Shown here: in pieces, positions 48,334 through 56,203 of the stretch
Layout of the letters: each line of letters begins with the position of its first letter
How positions within the stretch are numbered: the first letter of the stretch is position 1
Origin: Microbacterium sp. VKM Ac-2923
GTDB taxonomy: Bacteria; Actinomycetota; Actinomycetes; Actinomycetales; Microbacteriaceae
Reading direction: 5' to 3'
Length of the DNA: 64,000 nucleotides
Assembly (NCBI RefSeq): GCF_022815605.1
Contig: NZ_JALGRP010000002.1
Span: 310,001 to 374,000 of the forward strand
The notes under the pieces: generated by a model
Told to the model about the DNA's origin: nothing
The model's input: the letters and a program-made list of their open reading frames with translations, nothing else
Database searches by the model: none
Translations under genes and position numbers: made by a program

Positions 48334-49128
48334 TCAGGTCGCGCGGGAGGCGCTGAACGGGTTCGTGAGGGCCCGCGCCGCCTCACGGAGCGCAGCGCCC
48401 ACGCGTGAGACGCGCTCGGGAGTGGCATCCGCCACCGGGATGCCGACGCCCAGCGCCAACTGCGGATCGCCCGGCGCCCAGCCTTCGAGGGGAACGGCGA
48501 CGCCGACGATGCCGCGGAACGACTCCTCCTCGTCGACGGACCACCCGCGCTGGCGGGCAGTGGCGATCTTGGCGAGGACGGCTTCGACGTCGACCGTGCT
48601 GTGCGAGGTGAGCCGGGGCAGCGGGCGCCCCCGCGACAGCATCTCGCGCACGTCGTCGTCCGCGCGGGTCATCAGCAGCGCCCGGCCCGTGGCCGACAAC
48701 GCGGCGGGCAGGCGCGAGCCCAGGGGCGTTCCGAGGCGCACCGACCGCGACCCTTCGTACCGCGCGAGGTAGAGGGCGTCGGTGTCGTCGAGCACAGCGA
48801 CCTGCACGAGCTCCGTCGCCAGCACCGGCGACGTCTCGCACACGGCGTAGAACTCGCGCACCTGATTGAACTGCGCGGCGAAGGCGCCGCCGAGCTCTGC
48901 CGTGCGGATCCCGAGGCGGTACCCGAGCGGCACGCGCTCGATCATGCGGCCCGCCTCGAGCGACAGGCAGAGGTTCGCCGTCGATGACTTCGCCAGGCCG
49001 AGGCCCGCTGCCAGTTCCGTGAGCGTCAGCGCGCGTCCCGCCTCGGCGAGAAGCCCGAGAAGCCGGATGCCACGCCCCACCGCCGGGGCCGGATCCCGGA
49101 CGACACCGCCCTCTTCGTCATCGCTCAC
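48334..49128 (-). CDS. IclR family transcriptional regulator
   Basis: A 264-aa repressor/activator. The N-terminal winged helix (about 15-75) contains LTLTELAAGLGLAKSSTANL, and the C-terminal ligand-binding domain has YLARYEGSRSVRLG, PAALSATGRALL and the IclR signature region SVDEEESFRGIVGVAVPL. IclR proteins usually sense small organic acids. The GTG at 49128 follows GGGAGG; an ATG further upstream is less likely. Its position between two transcription units sharing a palindrome suggests it controls both. Confidence 0.9.
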   Translation of the reverse strand: MSDDEEGGVVRDPAPAVGRGIRLLGLLAEAGRALTLTELAAGLGLAKSSTANLCLSLEAGRMIERVPLGYRLGIRTAELGGAFAAQFNQVREFYAVCETSPVLATELVQVAVLDDTDALYLARYEGSRSVRLGTPLGSRLPAALSATGRALLMTRADDDVREMLSRGRPLPRLTSHSTVDVEAVLAKIATARQRGWSVDEEESFRGIVGVAVPLEGWAPGDPQLALGVGIPVADATPERVSRVGAALREAARALTNPFSASRAT

Positions 49129-49168
49129 CGCGACCTCCCCGTCGTGCCGGCGCCGCCGGGGCGACGCG

Positions 49169-50224
49169 TCAGTAGAACTCGACCGTATCGACAACGGCGC
49201 GCATCGGCTGACCGTCGAGCAGTCGCGTGGCGTTCTCGGCGAAGCGGCGGGCGATGCGCTCCTCCTCCTTGCTACTGAGAGCGGCCGTGTGCGGGCTCAC
49301 GAGCACGCGCGGATGCCGCCACAGCGGGGACTCCTCCGGCAGCGGCTCCACCTCGAACACGTCCATGGCGGCGAAAGACACGCGACCGTCGTCCAGCGCC
49401 GCCAGGAGCGCCGACTCGTCGATGACGGTGCCACGACCGACACTGGCGAGGATCACCCCGGGCTTGACCGCCGCGAGGACGTGCGCGTCGACGAGGTGGT
49501 GCGTCTGGTCGGTGCCGGGGAGGGTGACCACGATGGCATCCACCTCTGCGACCGCGCCGACCAGGTCGTCGAGCGGAATCAGGCGATCGACCCCGTCGAC
49601 GGCCACGCCGGAACGGGTCGTCCCCCACACCTCGGCACCGAGGGCCCGGAAGCGACGGGCGCACTCGGCACCGATGCCGCCGAGACCGACGACCAGCACG
49701 GTCATCTCGTCGAGCTGTCGCATCTCCCACCGGTCGGTCCAGGCGCGCTCGTCCTGCTGGCGCGCGAGGCGGGACAGGTCTTTCGCGCCCGCCATCACAC
49801 CGAACACGGCAAACTCCGCCAGCGGTCCGCCGTGGACGCCCGCACTCGTGGTGAAGACGACTCGGTCGAGTGCGGCACGGTCGAGCCCGGCGGCTTTGAC
49901 CTGGCCGCCGCCGCCCGCGGCCGTGGTCATGACCCAGCGCAGGCGCGGGTTCGCGACGACGGTACGGGCGAGGGCTGCGGGATCGACGTCCGGGATGCCG
50001 AAGAGCGCGTCGGCCGAGTCGATCAGGGCGTCGAACTCGTCCTGCTCCTTCGCCGAGCGCTCGTGGGCCGGGTCGCCGGACCAGTCGGCGGGGCCGCGCA
50101 TCGGATGGGTCAGCCGCGCGTCACGCACGAGGTCCAGCCGCGGCTCCAGCCGCTCGATGAGACGGCAGTGCTCCTCTTTCAGGGGCACGGCCACCACGGC
50201 GCGTAGTCTCTCGTTGGTCGACAT
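49169..50224 (-). CDS. D-2-hydroxyacid dehydrogenase
   Basis: A 351-aa NAD(P)-dependent dehydrogenase. It has VVGLGGIGAECARRF (cofactor site, near 175), catalytic Arg in ASVGRGTVID, Glu in VFEVEPLPEESPLW and His in SPHTAALS. It could reduce a 2-keto acid such as 2-ketogluconate or hydroxypyruvate; the substrate is inferred only from the sugar-acid context. The ATG at 50224 is preceded by GGAGGGAGA. It is divergent from the HIBADH-like gene across a shared operator. Confidence 0.88.
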   Translation of the reverse strand: MSTNERLRAVVAVPLKEEHCRLIERLEPRLDLVRDARLTHPMRGPADWSGDPAHERSAKEQDEFDALIDSADALFGIPDVDPAALARTVVANPRLRWVMTTAAGGGGQVKAAGLDRAALDRVVFTTSAGVHGGPLAEFAVFGVMAGAKDLSRLARQQDERAWTDRWEMRQLDEMTVLVVGLGGIGAECARRFRALGAEVWGTTRSGVAVDGVDRLIPLDDLVGAVAEVDAIVVTLPGTDQTHHLVDAHVLAAVKPGVILASVGRGTVIDESALLAALDDGRVSFAAMDVFEVEPLPEESPLWRHPRVLVSPHTAALSSKEEERIARRFAENATRLLDGQPMRAVVDTVEFY

Positions 50225-50292
50225 CGTCGTCTCTCCCTCCGCCGCGTCGGTCGGTGACCGCCACGGCTCGCGTGAATCCTCGTTCACCATAC

Positions 50293-50328
50293 TGAACCCT
50301 GTTCAACCTGTTGTCCAGCCGATAGGAT
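50293..50328. promoter_or_regulatory. Operator and -10 region of the divergent dehydrogenase genes
   Basis: Contains TGAAC-CCT-GTTCA (50293-50305) overlapping GTTCAA-CCTG-TTGTCC (50301-50316), the same half-site and spacing as the operator at 48101. TAGGAT (50323-50328) lies 6 nt before the ATG at 50335, so the operator covers the -35 region of that gene. Confidence 0.65.
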
Positions 50329-50334
50329 GTCGCC

Positions 50335-51252
50335 ATGACGCAGCTCGACGAAGAGACGGCCACCCCCGCAGCGACCGACGTCCGTCTGGGCGTGTGGGGC
50401 CTCGGCGCGATGGGCGAGCCGATGGCGAAACACCTGCTTGCGGCGCGCGGCGCCCTCACGGTGCACGCCCGCCGCGAACGTCCCTCCCTGATCGACGCCG
50501 GTGCGCACTGGGCCTCGACCGCCCGTGAACTCGGGGCCGCAACCGACGCCGTCCTGGTCCTGCTGCCCGACCTCCCCCAGCTCGAGGAGCACCTCGACGG
50601 ACCCGACGGCCTGCTGGCCGGCATCGGCGAGCGCGATTTCCTGCTCCTGATCGGATCGACGTCGTCGCCGGTCGGTGTGCGCGAGCTCGCCGCGCGCCTG
50701 GCCCCCGGCATCCGTGTCGTGGACTGCCCCGTCTCGGGCGGCGAAGACGGCGCGAAAGCCGGGACGCTGTCGATCATGCTCGGCGGCTCGCCCGCCGACA
50801 CCGACCTCGCCGCCGCCCTCCTGACTCCCTGCGGCACCCCGGTGCGCCTCGGCCCGCTCGGCGCGGGAGAGGTCGCGAAGGCGTGCAATCAGATGGTCGT
50901 GGCGGCGACGATCCTGGCCCTCGGCGAAGCGACCGAGCTCGCGGCCCGCTCCGATGTCGACCCCGCCGCCCTGTGGGCGCTTCTCGGGGGCGGATACGCC
51001 GGGTCGAACCTGCTCGAGAGCCGTCGGCAGAAGCTCGTCGACGGTGACGACTCCCCCAGCGGCATCGCGGGGTACATGGTGAAGGACCTGGGCTTCGCGG
51101 CGGACGTCGCTGCGGCCACCGATACCCGGCCGGCGCTGCTCCCGGCTCTGCGCGAGGCCTTCGACGAGATCGTCGAGCGCGGCCTCGGCGAGCGCGACAT
51201 CGCCGTCACCCGCCGCTTCACGGCCGAGCGGAGCAAGACGGACGCGGGCTGA
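50335..51252 (+). CDS. 3-hydroxyisobutyrate dehydrogenase-family oxidoreductase
   Basis: A 305-aa beta-hydroxyacid dehydrogenase. It has the N-terminal GVWGLGAMGEPMAKHLL NAD(P) motif, DCPVSGGEDGAKAGTLSIMLGG (substrate site), catalytic Lys in GAGEVAKACNQ and the C-terminal YMVKDLGFA. Family members act on L-threonate, tartronate semialdehyde or 6-phosphogluconate-like acids; the exact substrate is unknown. The start lies 6 nt from TAGGAT (leaderless). It is likely co-regulated with the divergent D-2-hydroxyacid dehydrogenase. Confidence 0.88.
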   Translation: MTQLDEETATPAATDVRLGVWGLGAMGEPMAKHLLAARGALTVHARRERPSLIDAGAHWASTARELGAATDAVLVLLPDLPQLEEHLDGPDGLLAGIGERDFLLLIGSTSSPVGVRELAARLAPGIRVVDCPVSGGEDGAKAGTLSIMLGGSPADTDLAAALLTPCGTPVRLGPLGAGEVAKACNQMVVAATILALGEATELAARSDVDPAALWALLGGGYAGSNLLESRRQKLVDGDDSPSGIAGYMVKDLGFAADVAAATDTRPALLPALREAFDEIVERGLGERDIAVTRRFTAERSKTDAG

Positions 51253-51267
51253 CGCCTGCGAGCGCGG

Positions 51268-51978
51268 TCAGTCCGCGGAGTTCGCGGATGCCATCGCGTC
51301 ACCGGCCTCGCGCACGATCAGACGCATCGCCTGGGCGGCCTCCTCGGCCCGACCCGCCGTGACGGCGAACGCGACGTCCTGATGCCAGCGGACGGCGTGG
51401 GGGTTGGCGTCGTGCGGCATGAGGTCGTGCAGGGTGCGCCCCACGAGCACCGACTCCACGACCGAGCCGAGAGCGGCGAACATCGCGTTGCCGGATGCCG
51501 AGAGCAGCGTGCGGTGAAACCGCACGTCGGCCTCGAGATACTCGGCGCCGTCCGCGTCGCGCTCGGTGCGGGCCATCTCCATGACGGCTGCGACGAGGTC
51601 GCGGCGCTGTGCATCGGTAGCGGAGGCGGCGGCCGCCCGAGCGGCGAGCGGTTCGATCGCCCCCCGCAGCTCGCTGAGCTCGCGCAACTGCGCGCTGCGG
51701 CCGGGGCCCGCGAGCCGCCACGCGATGATCTCGGGCGCGTAGACGTTCCACTCCGTCGACGGGAGCACCTCGACGCCGGTCTTGCGGCGCACGCGGACGA
51801 GACCCAGCGACTGAAGCACGCGGACGGCCTCACGGCCGGCGCCGCGGGAGGAACCTGACGATAAGTCCGCCGTGATCAGGCGGGATCCCGCCGCCAGGTC
51901 GCCGTCGACGATCGCCGACCCGAGACGGTCGACGAGCGCGTCGTGCAGCGACACCGCATCGATGCGCTCCGTCGTCAT
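51268..51978 (-). CDS. GntR/FadR-family transcriptional regulator
   Basis: A 236-aa regulator. The N-terminal winged helix (about 8-75) includes GDLAAGSRLITADLS and GREAVRVLQSLGLVRVRRKTG, and the C-terminal FCD all-helical ligand domain includes DVRFHRTLLSASGN and VRWHQDVAFAV. It is divergent from gntP-gntK-gnd and is most likely their gluconate-responsive repressor. The ATG at 51978 is used; an RBS is weak (CATCGAAGGATG context). Confidence 0.9.
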   Translation of the reverse strand: MTTERIDAVSLHDALVDRLGSAIVDGDLAAGSRLITADLSSGSSRGAGREAVRVLQSLGLVRVRRKTGVEVLPSTEWNVYAPEIIAWRLAGPGRSAQLRELSELRGAIEPLAARAAAASATDAQRRDLVAAVMEMARTERDADGAEYLEADVRFHRTLLSASGNAMFAALGSVVESVLVGRTLHDLMPHDANPHAVRWHQDVAFAVTAGRAEEAAQAMRLIVREAGDAMASANSAD

Positions 51979-52000
51979 CCTTCGATGATGCCAGACGTGT

Positions 52001-52063
52001 TGCACGACATTTCCATTTTCGTCGTGCGTGATCCGTCGTCTTGTGGTTTTATGTACGACAAAT
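52001..52063. promoter_or_regulatory. Candidate GntR operators upstream of gntP
   Basis: A motif TG(C/T)ACGACA followed by A/T-rich bases occurs at 52001-52012 and 52052-52063. A reverse-strand copy GCACGACGAAAAT lies at 52027-52015. The first and the reverse copy form a 7-bp inverted repeat GCACGAC-N12-GTCGTGC. They lie between the divergent regulator and permease starts. Confidence 0.55.
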
Positions 52064-52104
52064 AGCAAGCGGCATTGCTGCCGCCCGCCAGAACAAGGAC
52101 GCTC

Positions 52105-53508
52105 ATGGCCCTCACCTCCCTTCCCGCACCCCTCGTGCTCGCCGCCGCCGAGACCGGGCCCGCCGCCCCGGCCGGTCAACTGATCGCGGCCGCCCTCGTC
52201 GGCGTCGCCCTCATCGTGGTGCTGATCACGTGGGGCAAGCTCCACCCGTTCCTCGCTCTGACGATCGGCGCGTTGACCACCGGTGTCGTCGCCGGCATGG
52301 CGATCCCCACCACCGTGAGCAGCTTCACCGGCGGCTTCGGCTCGACGATGGGCGGGGTCGGAATCCTCGTCGCCCTCGGCGCCATCTACGGCAAACTCCT
52401 CGCCAACTCGGGAGGCGCCGACCGCATCGTCGACACGCTGGTCGCCCGTGCGACGCCCCGGAGCCTGCCGTGGGTCATGGGCCTCATCGGCGCGATCATC
52501 GGCCTGCCGATGTTCTTCGAAGTCGGCCTCGTCCTGCTGGTTCCCGTCATCATCCTCGTCGCCCGCCGCTCCGGCGTCGCGCTGATGAAGATCGCCATCC
52601 CGACGCTGGCGGGCCTCTCGGCGATGCACGGACTCGTGCCCCCGCACCCCGGTCCCCTCGCCGCCATCGACGCGCTCGGCGCCAACCTGGGCCTGACCCT
52701 CTTCTTCGGCGTGATCGTGGCCATCCCCGCCGTCATCATCGCGGGCCCGCTGTTCGCACCCATCGCCGCCCGGTGGGCACCGGTCCCCGTTCCCGAGCTG
52801 TTCCTCTCGGCGGAGGAGAAGGGCGACGCGCCCGCTCGTCGACCCTCGTTCGCCGCGACCCTGGGCAGCATCCTGCTCCCCGTCTTCCTCATGTTGCTCA
52901 AGGCCGTCGCCGACATCGTCGCGCCGGGCTCGAACGACGCATGGAAGGTCGTCATCGACTTCCTGGGCCTGCCGATCATCGCTCTTCTGCTCGCCGTGCT
53001 CGTCGGCTTCGTCGTACTGGGCCGCGGGGCGGGCTTCGACCGTGCCAAGTTGACGAGCGTCGTCGGCTCCTCCCTCGGTCCCATCGCCGGCATCCTGCTG
53101 ATCGTGGGCGCGGGCGGCGGCTTCAAGCAGGTGCTCGTCGACACCGGCATCGGCAAGGTCATCGCCGACCTCGTCGCCGGCTCCAGCGTGTCGGTGCTGC
53201 TGCTCGCCTGGCTGGTCGCCGTCGTCATCCGCGTCGCCACGGGATCGGCCACCGTCGCCACCATCACCGCCGCTGGAATCCTGCAGCCCCTCACCGAGAC
53301 GCTCGACGCCCCCATGACGGCCCTCCTCGTCCTCGCAATCGGCGCGGGTTCGGTGTTCCTCAGCCACGTCAACGACGCCGGTTTCTGGCTCATCAAGGAG
53401 TACTTCGGTCTCGACATCCCGATGACCCTGAAAACATGGACGGTGCTGGAGTGCGTGATCTCGGTCACGGGCCTGGCCGGCGTCCTCGTCATCAGCGCGT
53501 TCGTCTGA
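52105..53508 (+). CDS. gntP: Gluconate:H+ symporter, GntP family
   Basis: A 467-aa polytopic permease with about 12-14 helices. Family motifs are ITWGKLHPFLALTIGAL near 40, FFEVGLVLLVPV near 138, GLVPPHPGPLAAIDALGANLG near 178 and FLSHVNDAGFWLIKEYFGLDIP near 420. It imports D-gluconate or related aldonates. The ATG at 52105 follows ACAAGGAC. gntK follows after 21 nt. Confidence 0.92.
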   Translation: MALTSLPAPLVLAAAETGPAAPAGQLIAAALVGVALIVVLITWGKLHPFLALTIGALTTGVVAGMAIPTTVSSFTGGFGSTMGGVGILVALGAIYGKLLANSGGADRIVDTLVARATPRSLPWVMGLIGAIIGLPMFFEVGLVLLVPVIILVARRSGVALMKIAIPTLAGLSAMHGLVPPHPGPLAAIDALGANLGLTLFFGVIVAIPAVIIAGPLFAPIAARWAPVPVPELFLSAEEKGDAPARRPSFAATLGSILLPVFLMLLKAVADIVAPGSNDAWKVVIDFLGLPIIALLLAVLVGFVVLGRGAGFDRAKLTSVVGSSLGPIAGILLIVGAGGGFKQVLVDTGIGKVIADLVAGSSVSVLLLAWLVAVVIRVATGSATVATITAAGILQPLTETLDAPMTALLVLAIGAGSVFLSHVNDAGFWLIKEYFGLDIPMTLKTWTVLECVISVTGLAGVLVISAFV

Positions 53509-53529
53509 CCGGAACGGAAAGAGAGCATC

Positions 53530-54039
53530 ATGGCATCCCACCCCGTCCTCGTGTTCATGGGCCCCGCCGGCACCGGCAAATCCACCGTCGCGGGCATGCT
53601 CGCCGGCCGCCTCGGCTGGGATTTCCAGGAGGGCGACGATCTGCACCCTGAGACCAACGTCGCCAAGATGGCGTCGGGGCACGCGCTGAACGACGACGAC
53701 CGCTGGCCCTGGCTCGACCGAGTCGCCGCCTGGATCGACGGCCGGATCGCCGCGGACCGTCCGGGCATCATCACGTGCTCGGCCCTGAAGCGCAGCTACC
53801 GCGACATCCTGCGCCGCGACGACGTGACCTTCGTGCTGCTGATGGGCGACCCCGCCCTCGTGCTCGAGCGACTCCTGCGCCGCCAGGGGCACTACATGCC
53901 CCCGTCGCTGCTGACCTCGCAGTTCGACACCCTCGAGATGCCGGATGCCGACGAGCAGGCGATCCGCGTCGACCTCGACCTCACCCCGCAGGAGCAGGTG
54001 CAGGAGGTCGTCGACCGTCTGCGCCTCTCCCCCGCCTGA
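53530..54039 (+). CDS. gntK: Gluconokinase
   Basis: ATP-dependent phosphorylation of D-gluconate to 6-phosphogluconate, 169 aa, the short GntK type. It shows the P-loop GPAGTGKST near 11-19, FQEGDDLHPETNVAKMASGHALNDDDRWPWL near 33 and CSALKRSYRD near 82. The RBS GGAAAGAGAG is upstream. It receives gluconate from the adjacent permease and hands its product to gnd. Confidence 0.95.
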   Translation: MASHPVLVFMGPAGTGKSTVAGMLAGRLGWDFQEGDDLHPETNVAKMASGHALNDDDRWPWLDRVAAWIDGRIAADRPGIITCSALKRSYRDILRRDDVTFVLLMGDPALVLERLLRRQGHYMPPSLLTSQFDTLEMPDADEQAIRVDLDLTPQEQVQEVVDRLRLSPA

Positions 54040-54127
54040 AACACGGGGGACCCGAGCCGATAAAGTGGCATCGGCAACCCCACGTGCGCCCGATACCCCT
54101 TCTCGCAGCCGATTTACGGAGCAACGA

Positions 54128-55723
54128 ATGACGTCGACCCCCTCCCCGACCGGACCCTCGACCGATCAGGATCAGGCCCCTCACCGGGCCGCACAGGTGC
54201 ACGAGGGTGCGCCCGGCATCGAAGAGGTGGAACGCCCCACCGCCGAGGCCGACTCCCGCCCCGAGGGCACGGGTGACGGCCGCGCGAACATCGGCGTCGT
54301 GGGCCTGGCCGTCATGGGCTCGAACCTCGCGCGCAACCTCGCCAGCCGTGAGGGCAACACCGTCGCGGTGTTCAACCGCAGCGCCGACAAAACCGAGCAC
54401 GTGCTCGAGGCGCACCCGGAGGCGAACTTCGTCGCGTCGTACTCGTACGAGGACTTCGCCGCGTCGCTCGCGAAGCCGCGCACCGCGATCATCATGGTCA
54501 AGGCCGGCCGCCCCACCGACTTCGTCATCGACGAGCTCGTGAAGGTCTTCGAACCCGGCGACATCATCGTCGACGGCGGCAACGCCCTGTTCACTGACAC
54601 GATCCGTCGCGAGAAGGCGGTGCGCGACACGGGCATCAACTTCGTCGGCATGGGTGTCTCGGGCGGTGAAGAGGGTGCGCTCCTCGGCCCCTCGATCATG
54701 CCCGGCGGTTCCGACGAGGCCTGGGCCACGCTCGGCCCGATCCTGACCTCGATCGCCGCGGTCGCCGAGGGCGAGCCGTGCGTCACGCACGTCGGCCACG
54801 ACGGCGCCGGACACTTCGTCAAGATGGTGCACAACGGCATCGAGTACGCCGATATGCAGCTCATCGCCGAGGCGTACGACCTCATCCGTCAGGCCACGGG
54901 GAAGACCCCCGCCGAGATCGCCGACGTGTTCGCCGAGTGGAACCGGGGCGAGCTGGAGTCCTACCTCATCGAGATCACCGCCGAGGTGCTGCGTCAGGTG
55001 GATGCCGCCACCGGCAAGCCCCTCGTCGACGTCATCCTCGACCAGGCCGGCGCCAAGGGCACCGGGGCCTGGACCGTGCAGACCGCTCTCGACCTGGGCG
55101 TCCCCGTCTCGGGCATCGCCGAGGCCACCTTCGCGCGGTCGCTGTCGAGCCACCCCGAGCAGCGCGAGGTCTCGCGCGAGCTCCCCGGCCCGTCCGGCAC
55201 CGACGTGCTGGTCGGCGACGACGCCGACGCGTTCATCGAGCAGGTGCGCATGGCGCTGTACGCGTCGAAGATCGTCGCCTACAGCCAGGGCTTCGACGAG
55301 ATCCGCGCCGGCGCCGCCCAGTACGACTGGAAGATCGACCTGGCGGCGGTGTCGAAGATCTTCCGCGGCGGCTGCATCATCCGCGCGCAGTTCCTCAACC
55401 GCATCGCCGAGGCCTACGACGCCGAGCCGAGCCTGCCCGTGCTGCTGACGGCGCCGTACTTCGTCGAGGCCCTCGGCCGCGCCCAGGATTCGTGGCGCGA
55501 CATCGTCGCCCTCGCCGCCTCGGCCGGCATCCCCGCCCCGGCGTTCAGCTCGTCGCTGGCGTACTACGACGGTCTGCGCGCCGAGCGACTGCCCGCCGCC
55601 CTCATCCAGGGCCAGCGCGACTTCTTCGGCGCCCACACCTACCGTCGCATCGACAAAGAGGGCACCTTCCACACCCTCTGGTCGGGTGATCGCACCGAGA
55701 TCGAGGCCGAGGACACCCACTGA
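54128..55723 (+). CDS. gnd: 6-phosphogluconate dehydrogenase (decarboxylating)
   Basis: NADP-dependent oxidative decarboxylation to ribulose 5-phosphate in the pentose phosphate pathway, 531 aa. It has NIGVVGLAVMGSNLARN near 55, VDGGNALFTDTIRRE, VGMGVSGGEEGALLGPSIMPGG, and catalytic Lys in GAGHFVKMVHNGIEYADMQ. The C-terminal FFGAHTYRRIDKEGTFHTLW is present. An N-terminal extension of about 53 polar residues precedes the usual start and is unusual for the family. CGGAG lies before the ATG. A TAAAGT at 54061-54066 may be the -10 of its own promoter. Confidence 0.95.
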   Translation: MTSTPSPTGPSTDQDQAPHRAAQVHEGAPGIEEVERPTAEADSRPEGTGDGRANIGVVGLAVMGSNLARNLASREGNTVAVFNRSADKTEHVLEAHPEANFVASYSYEDFAASLAKPRTAIIMVKAGRPTDFVIDELVKVFEPGDIIVDGGNALFTDTIRREKAVRDTGINFVGMGVSGGEEGALLGPSIMPGGSDEAWATLGPILTSIAAVAEGEPCVTHVGHDGAGHFVKMVHNGIEYADMQLIAEAYDLIRQATGKTPAEIADVFAEWNRGELESYLIEITAEVLRQVDAATGKPLVDVILDQAGAKGTGAWTVQTALDLGVPVSGIAEATFARSLSSHPEQREVSRELPGPSGTDVLVGDDADAFIEQVRMALYASKIVAYSQGFDEIRAGAAQYDWKIDLAAVSKIFRGGCIIRAQFLNRIAEAYDAEPSLPVLLTAPYFVEALGRAQDSWRDIVALAASAGIPAPAFSSSLAYYDGLRAERLPAALIQGQRDFFGAHTYRRIDKEGTFHTLWSGDRTEIEAEDTH

Positions 55724-55735
55724 CCCGGCCGGTCA

Positions 55736-55770
55736 CGAAGCGGCGACGGGCACTGCTCGTCGCCGCTTCG
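55736..55770 (+). terminator. Terminator of gnd
   Basis: A 13-bp perfect stem CGAAGCGGCGACG / CGTCGCCGCTTCG with a 9-nt loop lies 12 nt after the gnd stop. It overlaps the possible 5' end of the VanZ-like gene. Confidence 0.75.
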
Positions 55771-55773
55771 GCG

Positions 55774-56199
55774 TTGTACGCGTGGGGACTGTGGTGGATG
55801 ACGTTGCGCCCCACGATCGTCGGCCCGGAGGTCGAGAGCCTGATCTGGCGTCTGGTCCGGGTGCTGCAGTCGGCGCCGGGCCTGGGATGGGTGACCTACG
55901 ACGGGGTGGAGTTCACGGCCAATGTCGCGATGTTCATGCCCCTGGGGGGCCTGATCGTGGCCTGGCGCGGCCGATGGTGGCACGGCATCCTGGGCGGTCT
56001 CATCCTCAGCGCCGGTATCGAGGCATGGCAGCTGTTGTTCCTGCCGACCCGCGTGGCCGACGTGCGCGACCTCGTCGCGAACACGCTCGGTGCCGCCGTG
56101 GGGGTAGGGATGATGCTGATCTTCAGCCGATGGCGCACTCGCTCACAGCAAGCACATAACCCGCGCCATAGAAAGGTCATAGATTCCCCCGCACAATGA
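55774..56199 (+). CDS. VanZ-like membrane protein (start uncertain)
   Basis: VanZ-family-like protein, 141 aa from a TTG. Helices lie at about 43-62 (FTANVAMFMPLGGLIVAW), 68-88 and 95-120, with the VanZ-type DLVANTLGAAVG. No ATG or GTG start exists in frame upstream of residue 1. A CTG overlapping the gnd stop (55720) or one at 55753 would restore a complete first helix, but the gnd terminator hairpin sits in that stretch. No good RBS is seen for any candidate. VanZ relatives affect glycopeptide tolerance; the role here is unknown. Confidence 0.65.
   Translation: MYAWGLWWMTLRPTIVGPEVESLIWRLVRVLQSAPGLGWVTYDGVEFTANVAMFMPLGGLIVAWRGRWWHGILGGLILSAGIEAWQLLFLPTRVADVRDLVANTLGAAVGVGMMLIFSRWRTRSQQAHNPRHRKVIDSPAQ
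56155..56183 (+). promoter_or_regulatory. CATAGA direct repeats upstream of the response regulator
   Basis: CATAGA at 56167-56172 and 56178-56183 are spaced 11 nt start to start, with a weaker CATAAC at 56155-56160. Direct repeats with about one helical turn are typical OmpR-family binding sites, so autoregulation by the adjacent regulator is likely. Confidence 0.5.
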
Positions 56200-56203
56200 G
56201 TGC

